DNA from: Haliscomenobacter sp965225875
GTDB taxonomy: Bacteria > Bacteroidota > Bacteroidia > Chitinophagales > Saprospiraceae
DNA length: 64,000 bases
NCBI RefSeq assembly: GCF_965225875.1
Contig: NZ_CBDDBS010000002.1
Span: 3,658,001-3,722,000, forward strand
Direction: 5' to 3'
Positions 38,499 to 48,064 of the stretch are shown piece after piece; the stretch's first letter is position 1; the number at the start of each line of letters is the position of its first letter. Made by a program: the position numbers and the translations under genes. The notes below the pieces were generated by a model that saw only the letters and a list, made by a program, of their open reading frames with translations, did not search any database and was not told where the DNA came from.

Positions 38499-40886
38499 TT
38501 ATTTAGCGGTCATCGAAGGAGGGGCTTGTTCCGGTTTACTTCCCCAGGATTTATTGGGTTTGGGGCCAAGTTGCAGCGTCATCTTTCCGCCCTTCACCAG
38601 GGTTTCGTGCAACAACCAGGACTGGTTCAGCGCTTTCCCATTCAAGGTTGCCGACTGGATGTAGTAGTTCTGAGGCGCATTGTTTTTCGCTTCGATGACA
38701 AACTTTCCACCCGGGTAATATTTGGGGTTGAGGTGCAAGGTGATTTTGTTAAAAATGGGGCTACCGATTTCATAAAATGGCTTTGCCGAAGTACCACCGT
38801 TGACTGAAAAAAGGCCCGTTTTCATCAACACAGCCAGGCTGCCCATGAGGCCCTGGTCTTCGTCGCCGCTGTATCCCAGTTGGGGCGATAAGTCGCTGTA
38901 TACTTTTTCCACGACCTGCCGCGACCAGTATTGGGTCAGCCAGGGTGCGCCGGAATAATTGAACAAATAGGCGGTTTGGATGCTGGGTTGGTTGCCGTAG
39001 TTGATGTAAACGCGGCGCAATTCCTCCTGGGTTTCTTTGTCGTGGGATTTGCCGGATACGAAGTCGTGTTTTTGGGCTTTTTCAAAAGATTCGTTCAATC
39101 GCTGGGTGAAAGTTTCCCGGCTGCCCATCAAGTTGACCAGACCTTGCACGTCGTGGGGTACAAACCAGACGTATTGGGCAGCGGTACCTTCCTCCCAACC
39201 GTGATCGTAAGTCAGGATGTCGACGGGTTCGCCCCATTTGCCCTCCAGGGTGCGGTTCCACATCCAGCCGATTTCGGGGTTCCAGATGTTTTTGTAGTTC
39301 TCTGCCCGTTTCATGAAGAGGTTGTAGTCGTCCATTTTACCCAAGGCTTTGGCCATTTGCGCCAGGCCGTAATCCTGATAGGCGTACTCCAGGGTTTGGG
39401 TGGAACCATCCTGGTGGAATCCATAGCGGGTTTCACTCAAAGGGTGCGGTATATAGCCACGTTCGATGTAGTACTCGATGCCCCCACCTTTGAAGGTATT
39501 GTGTTCGTAACCCGCTTTGCTCATCATGCCTCCGGGGAAGTGGTTTTTGCGGAGCCCTTCGTAAGCCTTTTCGATGTCAAAGCCGCGAATGCCTTTCAGG
39601 TAGGCACTGACGATGAAGGGTGTGGTGGCAGCCCCGGTCATCACGTAGGTGTAGTTGCCACCAGCAGGACCACGGGGAATGAGCCCACCGTCCTGGTACA
39701 TCATCACCATGGAGTTGACAAAGGACTCGGTTACTTCGGGGTACATCAGGTGCCAAAGGCTATTGATCGTCCACTGTGCGCCCCAGAAAGAGTCGGAGTT
39801 GTGGTGGTTGTATTTGGGTTTGCCCTGGGCGTCGAGTGGGATTTGACCAATGCGGCGTTGTGGGCCAGTCATGTCGCAGTACTTCCCGTTTACATCGTTG
39901 ATGATGCGGCGGCCAAGCAAGGCATGCCACAAGTCGGTGTAAAAACGGCTGCGTTCTTTTTCAGTCCCTCCTTCAATTTCGATGCGACTCAGCCATTGGT
40001 TCCATTCGCTGCGGCTGTCTTGCACGGTTTTATTGAAGTCCCAGTGGGGCAGTTCGGCCTTGAGGTTGAGGCGAGCCTGTTCCTCGCTGACGTAAGAAAT
40101 GGCTACTTTCATTTTGCGGACTTCACCAGCCTGGGTGGTAAAGCTGAGGTAGGCCCCAGTGCGTGCCCCTTCAATGCGGTCGCCAATATCCTCCAATTTT
40201 CCGTTTCGCCAGCCCTTAAACGTATCGAATGGTTTGTCAAAAACGGCTACAAAAAAGACGGCCACAGTTTTGGGGCGGCGGATGGTGGGTGCCATCACCG
40301 CATACCCTTCAATTTCCTGATTGCTGACTTTTTTAACAAAGCCCTTTTCCGTATCGGAAGGGCCTAAAAAAGCGGAGAAATCAAAAAGGATATGGCTTTG
40401 TTCGGATTTGGGGAAGGTGTATTGGTGAAAACCCACCCGGGTGGTGGAAGTCAATTCAGCGGTGATGTTGTAGGCATCCAGGACTACTTTGTGGTAGCCA
40501 ACCTTGATGACTTCTTTATCGTGTGAAAATTTGGATCCGTATTGATTGGCACCCAAATGGCCTTTGAAGGTACCAGTGGTGGGCAGTACAGGAATGCCGG
40601 ATAGTTGCCAACAGTGGATGTGGCTGAAACATTTGATGCTGTCCAGATTGTAGCGGTACCCGGCCCCCCAGTCGGCGTTGATGGCATTGTCGGGACTCAG
40701 ATTGACCATGCCGAAGGGGCGACTGGCGGAGTTGAAAAAGAACCACCGGGAATTGGCCGCGTCAACGAGGGGGTAGACGAGGTCGACGGGGGCTTTGGGG
40801 GCATTTTGGGCCAAAACCATTAGCGGTTGAAAAAAAACCACAGTCAAGAAAAATAGGCTTGTTGCTAAAGGAAAAAATCTCTTCAC
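38499..40886 (-). CDS. Glycoside hydrolase family 92 alpha-mannosidase-type enzyme
   Basis: 795 residues from a GTG at 40886; the frame stays open to an ATG at 40949, but that extension (MFYLNHLRHLRAPQ) is encoded by a hairpin arm and would put a charged stretch before the signal peptide, so GTG is preferred. A signal peptide precedes DLVYPLVDAANSRWFFFNSASRPFGMV and the GH92 hallmarks: CFSHIHCWQLSGIPVLP, DSFWGAQWTINSLWHLMYP, and GYSGDEDQGLMGSLAVL containing the base-candidate aspartate. The family is calcium-dependent and exo-acting on alpha-mannosides, which suggests mannose-containing glycans among the targets of this locus. Confidence 0.9.
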   Translation of the reverse strand: MKRFFPLATSLFFLTVVFFQPLMVLAQNAPKAPVDLVYPLVDAANSRWFFFNSASRPFGMVNLSPDNAINADWGAGYRYNLDSIKCFSHIHCWQLSGIPVLPTTGTFKGHLGANQYGSKFSHDKEVIKVGYHKVVLDAYNITAELTSTTRVGFHQYTFPKSEQSHILFDFSAFLGPSDTEKGFVKKVSNQEIEGYAVMAPTIRRPKTVAVFFVAVFDKPFDTFKGWRNGKLEDIGDRIEGARTGAYLSFTTQAGEVRKMKVAISYVSEEQARLNLKAELPHWDFNKTVQDSRSEWNQWLSRIEIEGGTEKERSRFYTDLWHALLGRRIINDVNGKYCDMTGPQRRIGQIPLDAQGKPKYNHHNSDSFWGAQWTINSLWHLMYPEVTESFVNSMVMMYQDGGLIPRGPAGGNYTYVMTGAATTPFIVSAYLKGIRGFDIEKAYEGLRKNHFPGGMMSKAGYEHNTFKGGGIEYYIERGYIPHPLSETRYGFHQDGSTQTLEYAYQDYGLAQMAKALGKMDDYNLFMKRAENYKNIWNPEIGWMWNRTLEGKWGEPVDILTYDHGWEEGTAAQYVWFVPHDVQGLVNLMGSRETFTQRLNESFEKAQKHDFVSGKSHDKETQEELRRVYINYGNQPSIQTAYLFNYSGAPWLTQYWSRQVVEKVYSDLSPQLGYSGDEDQGLMGSLAVLMKTGLFSVNGGTSAKPFYEIGSPIFNKITLHLNPKYYPGGKFVIEAKNNAPQNYYIQSATLNGKALNQSWLLHETLVKGGKMTLQLGPKPNKSWGSKPEQAPPSMTAK

Positions 40887-40905
40887 GATTTTAAGCTTAT
40901 TTAAC

Positions 40906-41007
40906 CTCTGAGGTGCTCTTAGGTGTCTAAGGTGGTTCAAATAAAACATTCTGACTACTTCGTGGTCTATTTTTGAACCACCTTAGCCACCTAAGGACAT
41001 CTTAGAG
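40906..41007. repeat. Hairpin element D2 at the start of the GH92 gene
   Basis: Arms 40906-40941 and 40972-41007 pair at 31 of 36 positions; words of the type CTTAGGTG / CTAAGGTGG recur, as in D1. The inner end GGTGGTTCAAA / TTTGAACCACC is perfect. It lies between the GH92 start and the DUF1080 stop at 41039. Confidence 0.7.
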
Positions 41008-41038
41008 ATTGTGCGTTTCATTTTAATTTGGATTGGGA

Positions 41039-42409
41039 TCAGAATTCCCGGATTTTAATGCTGCGGAAATGCACCTCATCATGATGATCTTGCAATAGAA
41101 TATGACCAGATGGAGCTTGCGCAAAGTTGGGATGCGGCGCGTATTTGCTCTTGGCAATCAAGTTGCGAAAAACCTGGGAATGCCGATCGTATTCCACCAT
41201 TTTCAGGTTGTTCAACCAATGCTCAACGTGGCCATCTTTGGAAACAATGCGCAGTTTGTTCCACTTGCCGGGAGGGTTCATGCGTTTTTCGGTGCTGCCT
41301 TCGGAGAGATTTTCGGCGGCAATCAAGTCGTATAGTGATCCGGTGGTGCGGTTGCCACCCACTCCGGCCTTGGCGTCGGCGTGATTTTGATCGTCGAGGA
41401 TTTGAAACTCAGGCCCTAGACCAGCTGTAGCTTTACTTTTGCGGTCTTCCTGTACAAAGTATTTCACCCCACTATTGGCCCCTTTGGTGATTTTAAAGTC
41501 CAGTTCCAGTTCAAAGTTTGAAAAGCTTTCATTGCTGATCAGGTCGCCACCTTTGCTGGTGCTGTCCTGGTGCGAGCTGAGCACTTTGAGCACCCCATCT
41601 TCTACTGCCCAACCTTTTTGAGGAAAGGCATCGGTGTTGAATTTGCGCCAACCTGCGGTGCTTTTACCATCCCAGAGCAAACGCCATCCCGTCCTTTTTT
41701 CCAATTCAGACAACTGGTTGGGTAAGTAGTTGACTTCGGGCGCTTCTTCGCCTCCTTTCCAGGTGTAGGCGGCCAGGTTTTCGGTCGCAATGCGGATGTC
41801 GCGCCATTGGACGGTCAGGCCATTTTGTTCTTCCCGTTTGATGGCGTGCACTTGCAGAGCGATGAAGCCCCTGGCAGTTTGATTGTCTAATACATTGGCG
41901 CAAGGAATGCCGTTGATCCAGGTTTTGAGGGAAGGGCCGATGGCTTCGATGTGGTATTTGTTCCATTGGCCATTTTTAAAGGCTTTTTGCCCCTGGGGAT
42001 TGATCGACAGGGGATATAACCAGCCATTGCGGGCTTCGTCGTAAAGGCCGCCACTCCAGGCGCGTTCGGCGGGGTCAATTTCCACCTGGTAGCCGTGTAC
42101 CCGGCCATTCATGATGGCGGGGTCGCTAAGGCTGCGGATTTGAATGCCTGAATTGAGGCCAACTTCTACCTTCACTTCCAATTCCAGGACGAAATCGCCA
42201 TAGGTTGCTTCGGTACACAAAAAGGTGTTCGGGGTATTGAGTTGGGAGACTCCGACGATGGCTTTATCGATGATTTTGTATTCGGCGTTGCCATTGCGTT
42301 TGGCCCAACCTTTTAAGTCGGTACCGTTGAAGAGGGATTTCCATTGGGTTTGGGAAAAAGAGACAAGGGCGCAGGTAAAGAAACCTATGAGTAGAAGTAC
42401 TTGCTTCAT
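41039..42409 (-). CDS. Secreted protein with two DUF1080 (3-keto-disaccharide hydrolase-like) domains
   Basis: 456 residues from the ATG at 42409, which begins signal peptide MKQVLLLIGFFTCALVSFSQ; the longer frame is an artefact of the CCCCGAAGGGG repeat. Two copies of the concanavalin-like DUF1080 fold: first WKSLFNGTDLKGWAKRNGN ... FVLELEVKVEVGLNSGIQIRS, second WRLLWDGKSTAGWRKFNTDA ... FELELDFKITKGANSGVKYFV. Family members act on or bind sugars, and some hydrolyse 3-keto-glycosides made by Gfo/Idh-type dehydrogenases, an oxidoreductase class also present in this locus at 26872. Confidence 0.85.
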   Translation of the reverse strand: MKQVLLLIGFFTCALVSFSQTQWKSLFNGTDLKGWAKRNGNAEYKIIDKAIVGVSQLNTPNTFLCTEATYGDFVLELEVKVEVGLNSGIQIRSLSDPAIMNGRVHGYQVEIDPAERAWSGGLYDEARNGWLYPLSINPQGQKAFKNGQWNKYHIEAIGPSLKTWINGIPCANVLDNQTARGFIALQVHAIKREEQNGLTVQWRDIRIATENLAAYTWKGGEEAPEVNYLPNQLSELEKRTGWRLLWDGKSTAGWRKFNTDAFPQKGWAVEDGVLKVLSSHQDSTSKGGDLISNESFSNFELELDFKITKGANSGVKYFVQEDRKSKATAGLGPEFQILDDQNHADAKAGVGGNRTTGSLYDLIAAENLSEGSTEKRMNPPGKWNKLRIVSKDGHVEHWLNNLKMVEYDRHSQVFRNLIAKSKYAPHPNFAQAPSGHILLQDHHDEVHFRSIKIREF

Positions 42410-42459
42410 GGAGCAGTGGTTTTGGAGATCGAGTAATGGCGGCGGATTTTTTGAATTAA

Positions 42460-42629
42460 AACCCCGAAGGGGTGACATGATTATAGCATTAAAAATGTCA
42501 ATGATTTTCAAAGAGAAACCCCGAAGGGGTGGTATGATTAACAACCTTAAAAATGCCACCCCTTCGGGGTTTCTCTTGAAAACAAATATTCCTTCAATTT
42601 TTCTATAATCATGTCACCCCTTCGGGGTT
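42460..42629. repeat. Nested CCCCGAAGGGG palindrome cluster (family H)
   Basis: Four copies of ACCCCGAAGGGGT or its complement start at 42461, 42518, 42558 and 42616. They are nested: outer arms 42460-42485 and 42604-42629 are perfectly complementary over 26 bases (including GTGACATGATTATA), and inner arms 42512-42535 and 42553-42576 match at 23 of 24. No reading frame. It separates susD from the DUF1080 gene. Confidence 0.8.
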
Positions 42630-42684
42630 CTAAAACTACACAAAATGTCGCATTCGATTTAATATCGACCAATCGTTAACAACA

Positions 42685-44565
42685 TCAATACCCCGCGTTC
42701 TGGGTCATGGCTGGGAAAGACAAATCGATCTCTGCCTGAGGAATGGGGCGCAAATAGTGTACATCATTGATGGTACCACTTTTGGCTGCCCAGGGATTGT
42801 ATTTTTTCACCCGTTCAACCAATTTGCCCGTTCTTTTCAGGTCAAACCAGCGGGAATATTCACCCATGAGTTCGCGGGCACGTTCGTCCAGGATCAGGTC
42901 GATGGTAATGTTGGCAGCAGTAGCGCGGTAGGATACAGTTTCCAGCGACTTAACATTTTCCGGAACCAGTGCACATTTAGGATCATTGCCTTTTTTTGCA
43001 CCCAGTGCACGGTCGAGTACCCGATTGTAGTAAACTTCGGCGCCGCCCAATTTGCCACCTTTCGCGCCTTTGACGATGGCCTCGGCAGCGATCAGGTAGG
43101 CTTCAGCGGAGCGGAATACTGCTTCATTGAAGGTGCCAAAGGCATCACCGTAGGGAATACCTGGCTGCCAGAATTTCCACATGTGGGGTTCACCTGATGG
43201 AAATCCGCTCACGTTTACGGCACTGCCGTTGATGAACCCGTATCCACCGCCCCATTCTTCAGGGTTGACAACGGAATATTTCTTTTGGCCGCCCATGTCT
43301 ACACCTCTTTCGGCCAATGTAGTAGCAGGTTTATTCCAGGGGCGATAGTAGACCACGGTATCACCAGCCTTGATGTCGATTTTTAGGTTGGGATTCACAG
43401 TTGGTAAGGGTTTGAAGCCAGCAACGGCTTGCATGGCATAGCCTACCTCCAAAAAGTTGTGGTCGTAGCGCGAATCATTCTCGGGGTCATACAAGCGGTA
43501 CATGGCCGGGGTAGTATTGTGGAATCCCAGGGAGCGGTTGTAATCACTCGTTCTACCTTTGGAGCCTGGAAATCCTTCGCCACTGCCATTGAATACGGAG
43601 TGTAAGTTGTTTCCACCTGCTGCGTCAACGGTAAATGCCGGATCGGTTTTGTTCGTCAACACATCAGCATTGTACTGCACTGCAAAAATGATCTCCGGAT
43701 TTTTGTCGTTCTGGGCCCCGGTGTATTGTTTCAGTGGGTTCTCCGAACGCGTTGGGAACAGTTGATTGTAATTGGTAGCCAAAGGATATACGTCAATTAC
43801 TTTGTCGGCATATTGCAGCGCCAAATCAAAATCAGCAGGAGAGCCACCCAGGGAGTTTTTGAAATTCCAGCCACGGGTCAAATAAACCCGAGCCAACAAA
43901 AACTGAGCCGCCCCTTTCGTAATCCGACCATAATTGGTGGCGGTAACCGGAAGTTTGGCTTCCGCGTCGAGCAAGTCGGTGATGATTTGTTTGTACACAT
44001 CTGCTGAAGGCACCCGGGTTGCCTCCTTGGTTGGACTCACTATTTCAGTCAATGGCATGGGGACATCGCCCCAGTGCTGAACGAGGTAGAAATAGCAAAG
44101 AGCTCTCAAAAACTTGGCTTCTGAAACCCGGGCATCTTTCAGGGCAGCGGCCATGGTAGTAATGCCTTCGGCACGAGTGATGGCGGTATTGGTACGCCCA
44201 ATCTCGGTGTATAAAAGGGTCCAAAGACTTTGTAGCTCACCCAAAGAAGCGTTGAAACGCACATCGTATTGCTCAATTGGCCCGGTGTTTACGGTGGGTG
44301 TGGCAAATTTAGGGTCGCCATATCCGCCCGCAGTAAAAATGTCGGTACCATTCAACACAAGGGTCCGGTTCTGGTGAATGTTGCGCAGCAAAGAGTAACA
44401 AGAGCGCACCAGGTCTTCAAAACCCGCCTCGGTTTTGTAGTACACATCCGTGGTCAGGGTTGTAACGGGTTTTTCAACCAAAAAATCTTCATCACAGCCT
44501 GTAGCAATCAGGCATAGCGCAGTGATTGCCGAAAAAGTGAAACGAGTTATTATTGTTGATTTCAT
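42685..44565 (-). CDS. SusD/RagB-family surface glycan-binding lipoprotein
   Basis: 626 residues. Lipobox ending at Cys24 (CLIATGCDED), then the SusD opening FLVEKPVTTLTTDVYYKTEAGFEDLV and the helical TPR-like core (SEAKFLRALCYFYLVQHWGDVPMPL, QFLLARVYLTRGW). The C-terminus RELMGEYSRWFDLKRTGKLVER and LRPIPQAEIDLSF is standard. It caps the SusC transporter and helps capture oligosaccharides. Begins 19 bases after the susC stop, so the pair is co-transcribed. Confidence 0.95.
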   Translation of the reverse strand: MKSTIITRFTFSAITALCLIATGCDEDFLVEKPVTTLTTDVYYKTEAGFEDLVRSCYSLLRNIHQNRTLVLNGTDIFTAGGYGDPKFATPTVNTGPIEQYDVRFNASLGELQSLWTLLYTEIGRTNTAITRAEGITTMAAALKDARVSEAKFLRALCYFYLVQHWGDVPMPLTEIVSPTKEATRVPSADVYKQIITDLLDAEAKLPVTATNYGRITKGAAQFLLARVYLTRGWNFKNSLGGSPADFDLALQYADKVIDVYPLATNYNQLFPTRSENPLKQYTGAQNDKNPEIIFAVQYNADVLTNKTDPAFTVDAAGGNNLHSVFNGSGEGFPGSKGRTSDYNRSLGFHNTTPAMYRLYDPENDSRYDHNFLEVGYAMQAVAGFKPLPTVNPNLKIDIKAGDTVVYYRPWNKPATTLAERGVDMGGQKKYSVVNPEEWGGGYGFINGSAVNVSGFPSGEPHMWKFWQPGIPYGDAFGTFNEAVFRSAEAYLIAAEAIVKGAKGGKLGGAEVYYNRVLDRALGAKKGNDPKCALVPENVKSLETVSYRATAANITIDLILDERARELMGEYSRWFDLKRTGKLVERVKKYNPWAAKSGTINDVHYLRPIPQAEIDLSFPAMTQNAGY

Positions 44566-44584
44566 TGGATACAGAGTTAAACGA

Positions 44585-47500
44585 TTAGAAACTGATGTTT
44601 ACGCCAAAAAGTAAAGTCATCGACGGAACATCGTCCTGGAAAATGGCTGAGTTGAATTCGGGGTCAAAACCTGTGAATTTTGACGTCACGTAGGGGTTGA
44701 TCACCTGGCCGTAAAAACGGGCACTGGCCATTTTTAACTTGTCCATTACTGCTTGTGGCAAGGTATAACCCAGTGTGATGTCGGAAATGCGCAGGAAGCT
44801 GGCGTCCTGGTAGTTGATCGCACTGCGGTAAGGGTTGGCCGCAACTACCCCAAAATAGGTATTGGAAGGGTTGTCGCTTCTCCAATAATCCAGGGAGGCC
44901 AGGCGGTTATAACGGGTACCCGATACTTCACCAAAGGTGCCTGACAAGGTGCTGTTGTTGTACTGCACCCCATCGCGGTAGTAGACGAAAAATGAAAAGT
45001 CAAATTGCTTAAAATTAAGGCGGTTGGTCACCCCAAGGATCCAATTGGGCAGCTGGGTGCCCAAATAAACGCGGTCGTCGATGGCATCGGAGGAAGAAAT
45101 GACACCGTCGTTGTTTTGGTCAACCACTCTTACGGAACCGGGCACTTGTTTGTACTTCGCGGCGAGGTCCTTGTCTACGGTTTGCCAGATTCCATCAAAT
45201 TCGTAGTCAAAATTGGCACGGATGGGATACCCTACGAACAGGCGGTTTCCTTTGTCCACCTTCTGGCCATCGCCATACAATTGCAGCAGTTTGTTGTTGT
45301 TTTTGGTAAAGGCGAAGGTGGTGTTCCAATTGAAGTTTTTGGTCGCCACATTGGTTGTTCTGAGGGTGAGCTCCACCCCTTTGTTCTCAATCTGGCCCAC
45401 GTTGGCGATCACCTGGGAGAAACCCGTTACCGTAGGTATTTTTTGATTTAGGATCAAATCCACCGTTTTACGGTTGTACAATTCCAGGGATGCGGAGATG
45501 CGGTTTTTAAAGAAACCAAAGTCGATGCCCAGGTTCAATTCGTTACTGCGTTCCCAACGCAAGTCTTTGTTGCCCAAATTCGCTGGAGCAAAGCCAAAAG
45601 CCGCAGTACCATCAAAGTCATAGCCCGTATTCAACAAGCCGGCCTGAGTGCTGTAAGGGTTCACGGTAGAGTTGCCTACCTCACCATAGCTCAGACGCAA
45701 TTTCAGATTAGAAAAGACATTCAGGTTGTTGATGAATGGCTCATCGCCCAAACGCCAGGCCACTGCTACTGAGGGGAAGAACGCCCACTTGTTGCCTTCA
45801 GAAAGTTGAGAAGCACCATCGGAGCGGCCCGTCAGGGTCAACAAATATTTGTCGTTGAAAGAGTAGTTTACCCGGCCCATGTACGACAAAATCGAGCGCT
45901 CAACCAGCGAGCTACCAATGCTACCGATGGTTGCGGCAGTACCCAGGGCATACCAGTCCGAATCATAAGGAAGGTCCCGTACAAAAATAGAATAAGCTTC
46001 ATTCCTTTGGTAAAAAGCACTCTGCAAGCCGGTCAGGTTGATTTTGTGCCGACCGAATTCTACATTGTAGTTGATGATGTTGTCCAGGGTATAATTGGCC
46101 AGGGTTCGGTTGTCGAATTGTGCCCTTGGTTTGGCACCAATTTGTGATTTGGACCAGCGACCTCGAAAATCCCCTGCTCTTTCAGAGGTATAGGAAGCAG
46201 AAATAGAGGAGCGGATGCTCAAACCTTTGAGCGGCGTCACCTCAACGTAGGTATTGCTGATGATGGAGGCATTGGTGGTTTGCAACTTTGAAACCGTGGG
46301 GTCGATATCCAATAAGGGGTTACCCACTTGTTTGTCGTTGATGCCCATCCAAAAGGCATAGCCGTTCACATCGATGTCGGAGTTTTCAGATGGATTGGCC
46401 ACGTCTTTGTAATATACGGTACCGGTAGGGCGAGCTCGGTAGGCGTTGCGGAGGGATTCGCCGGAACCTACATTGATGTCGCCATAGCTCACATAGGAAG
46501 TGAAGCCAACCTTGAAGTATTTGCCGATTTTGCTGTCCAGGCCAGCATTGAGGTTGTATCTTTTGAATCCAGTGTACAGTACGTTGCCATCTTCATTCAA
46601 AAAACCACCTGAAAAGCGATAGGTCGTTTTTTCGGTACCACCCGAGATGCTCAGGTTCTGGCTCATCTGCATGCCCGGACCAGTAACCAGGTCGACCCAA
46701 TCGGTGGTGTGGTTCGCGTCGATGTTCGCTCTTTCGGCAGCCGTAAAGCTGGCTCCAGTTGCGCCTTCCAAAACCCGGTCGGTGTAAATGGATTTGTAAA
46801 ACTGCGCGGTATTCATCAACTCAGGCAGGTGGGCTGGATTTTTCACCCCAACGTAGCTGTCATAGCTGATTCTGGGTTTTCCGGAAACGCCTTTTTTGGT
46901 CGTAATGATGATTACCCCGTTGGCCCCACGTGAGCCGTAAATGGCCGTAGAGGACGCGTCTTTGAGGATATCCATCGACTGGATGTCGTTGGGGTTGAGG
47001 TTGTTGATGTTGCCGCCCATCAAGCCATCGATGACAATGAGGGGTTCGGTAGAGTTGTTGATGGTGTTTTCCCCCCGGATGGTGATGCTGTAGCCAGTGC
47101 CGGGTTTGTTGTTGAGCTTGGTTACCGTTGCTCCGGCCACTTGTCCCTGAATGGCTTTAGCCGCGATGATGGGGTTGCCCCGCACAATATCCTTGGTTTG
47201 TACGGAGGCCACGGCTCCCGTTAAATCGGACTTTTTGATTTCACCGTAGCCTACGACAACTACCTCGTTCAGTAGCAAGTCGTCTTGTTTCAGGGTGACG
47301 TTGATCGTCGTCTGGTTGCCCACCACAATTTCCTGGGTAATAAAGCCGGTAAAACTGAACACCAGAATGCTGTTTTCGTTGGGCACATCTACCCGGAATT
47401 CACCATTGACGTCGGTGATGTCGCCAATGGTCGTGCCTTTGACCAACACGTTGGTACCTGGCAGGGCCTCTCCCGTGTCATCGATCACTTTGCCTGTGAT

Positions 47501-48013
47501 GGTTTTGTCGGGGATGGTTACCGACAGGGGTGCTGATTGCAGGGGGCTGACCACACTCAAGAGGCTGTTTCTTTCCGGTGTGTTTTTTAGCAAAGTCGGC
47601 ACGCTGTTGCTTTCTGTTTTTCGCGTTTCCCTGGTGCTCGATTTTTCATTTTTCTGGACAGGAGCTACCACTACGTAGGCATTTTTATTGACCTTTTGGA
47701 AGGTCAGCCGGTGGGGCTTGAGCAGTTTTTCGAGTTTACTTTCGAGTTTTCCCCCTTTGATTTTGTCCACCGTTGCCTGCAAACCTTTTACGGTCACATC
47801 TTCAAATAAAATACTGACCTGGTATTCCTGGCTCAATTCATTCAGGGCATCTTTCAAACGGATGAGGTTGGAACTTGGGCTGTTTTTTGCTTCCAGGTCT
47901 GGCTTATTTTGCTGCACATAAGCCAAACTTTGTGCCATCAGTAATGGATGGCAAGCCAAAAGCAAGAGCAAGAGTATGCTTAATGACGTGTGTTTGGTAA
48001 AATATTGTTTCAT
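44585..48013 (-). CDS. SusC/RagA-family TonB-dependent outer-membrane transporter with STN domain
   Basis: 1142 residues. After the signal peptide comes an STN/secretin-like domain (about 50-120: LKDALNELSQEYQVSILFEDV), a carboxypeptidase-regulatory-like domain (ITGKVIDDTGEALPGTNVLVKG), the TonB-linked plug (GYGEIKKSDLTGAVASVQ, SITIRGENTINNSTEPLIVIDG, DILKDASSTAIYGSRGANGVIII) and a 22-strand barrel ending MTLLFGVNISF. The STN domain marks transporters that signal to a FecR anti-sigma factor, and a fecR/ECF pair lies directly upstream. Expected to import oligosaccharides released by the enzymes encoded downstream. Confidence 0.95.
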   Translation of the reverse strand: MKQYFTKHTSLSILLLLLLACHPLLMAQSLAYVQQNKPDLEAKNSPSSNLIRLKDALNELSQEYQVSILFEDVTVKGLQATVDKIKGGKLESKLEKLLKPHRLTFQKVNKNAYVVVAPVQKNEKSSTRETRKTESNSVPTLLKNTPERNSLLSVVSPLQSAPLSVTIPDKTITGKVIDDTGEALPGTNVLVKGTTIGDITDVNGEFRVDVPNENSILVFSFTGFITQEIVVGNQTTINVTLKQDDLLLNEVVVVGYGEIKKSDLTGAVASVQTKDIVRGNPIIAAKAIQGQVAGATVTKLNNKPGTGYSITIRGENTINNSTEPLIVIDGLMGGNINNLNPNDIQSMDILKDASSTAIYGSRGANGVIIITTKKGVSGKPRISYDSYVGVKNPAHLPELMNTAQFYKSIYTDRVLEGATGASFTAAERANIDANHTTDWVDLVTGPGMQMSQNLSISGGTEKTTYRFSGGFLNEDGNVLYTGFKRYNLNAGLDSKIGKYFKVGFTSYVSYGDINVGSGESLRNAYRARPTGTVYYKDVANPSENSDIDVNGYAFWMGINDKQVGNPLLDIDPTVSKLQTTNASIISNTYVEVTPLKGLSIRSSISASYTSERAGDFRGRWSKSQIGAKPRAQFDNRTLANYTLDNIINYNVEFGRHKINLTGLQSAFYQRNEAYSIFVRDLPYDSDWYALGTAATIGSIGSSLVERSILSYMGRVNYSFNDKYLLTLTGRSDGASQLSEGNKWAFFPSVAVAWRLGDEPFINNLNVFSNLKLRLSYGEVGNSTVNPYSTQAGLLNTGYDFDGTAAFGFAPANLGNKDLRWERSNELNLGIDFGFFKNRISASLELYNRKTVDLILNQKIPTVTGFSQVIANVGQIENKGVELTLRTTNVATKNFNWNTTFAFTKNNNKLLQLYGDGQKVDKGNRLFVGYPIRANFDYEFDGIWQTVDKDLAAKYKQVPGSVRVVDQNNDGVISSSDAIDDRVYLGTQLPNWILGVTNRLNFKQFDFSFFVYYRDGVQYNNSTLSGTFGEVSGTRYNRLASLDYWRSDNPSNTYFGVVAANPYRSAINYQDASFLRISDITLGYTLPQAVMDKLKMASARFYGQVINPYVTSKFTGFDPEFNSAIFQDDVPSMTLLFGVNISF

Positions 48014-48032
48014 ACGACCTGTGAGTTTTTTA

Positions 48033-48062
48033 GACTTTATGTACTGAAGTGTGCATAAAGTC
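48033..48062. promoter_or_regulatory. Hairpin between fecR and susC
   Basis: GACTTTATG and CATAAAGTC pair perfectly over 9 bases around a 12-base loop. It occupies most of the 51 bases between the fecR stop (48065) and the susC start (48013). It could partly terminate transcription between regulator and transporter genes or be a processing site; no T-tract follows directly. Confidence 0.45.
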
Positions 48063-48064
48063 CA

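Noticed and set aside
38931..40367. 478-codon open frame on the plus strand
   Set aside because: It is exactly antisense to the GH92 gene, has no domain that I can recognise, and arises from codon bias of the real gene.
42461..42628. Four CCCCGAAGGGG units as a possible CRISPR array
   Set aside because: The units are self-palindromic, occur in both orientations with unequal spacing, and the sequences between them are themselves complementary; no cas gene is near.
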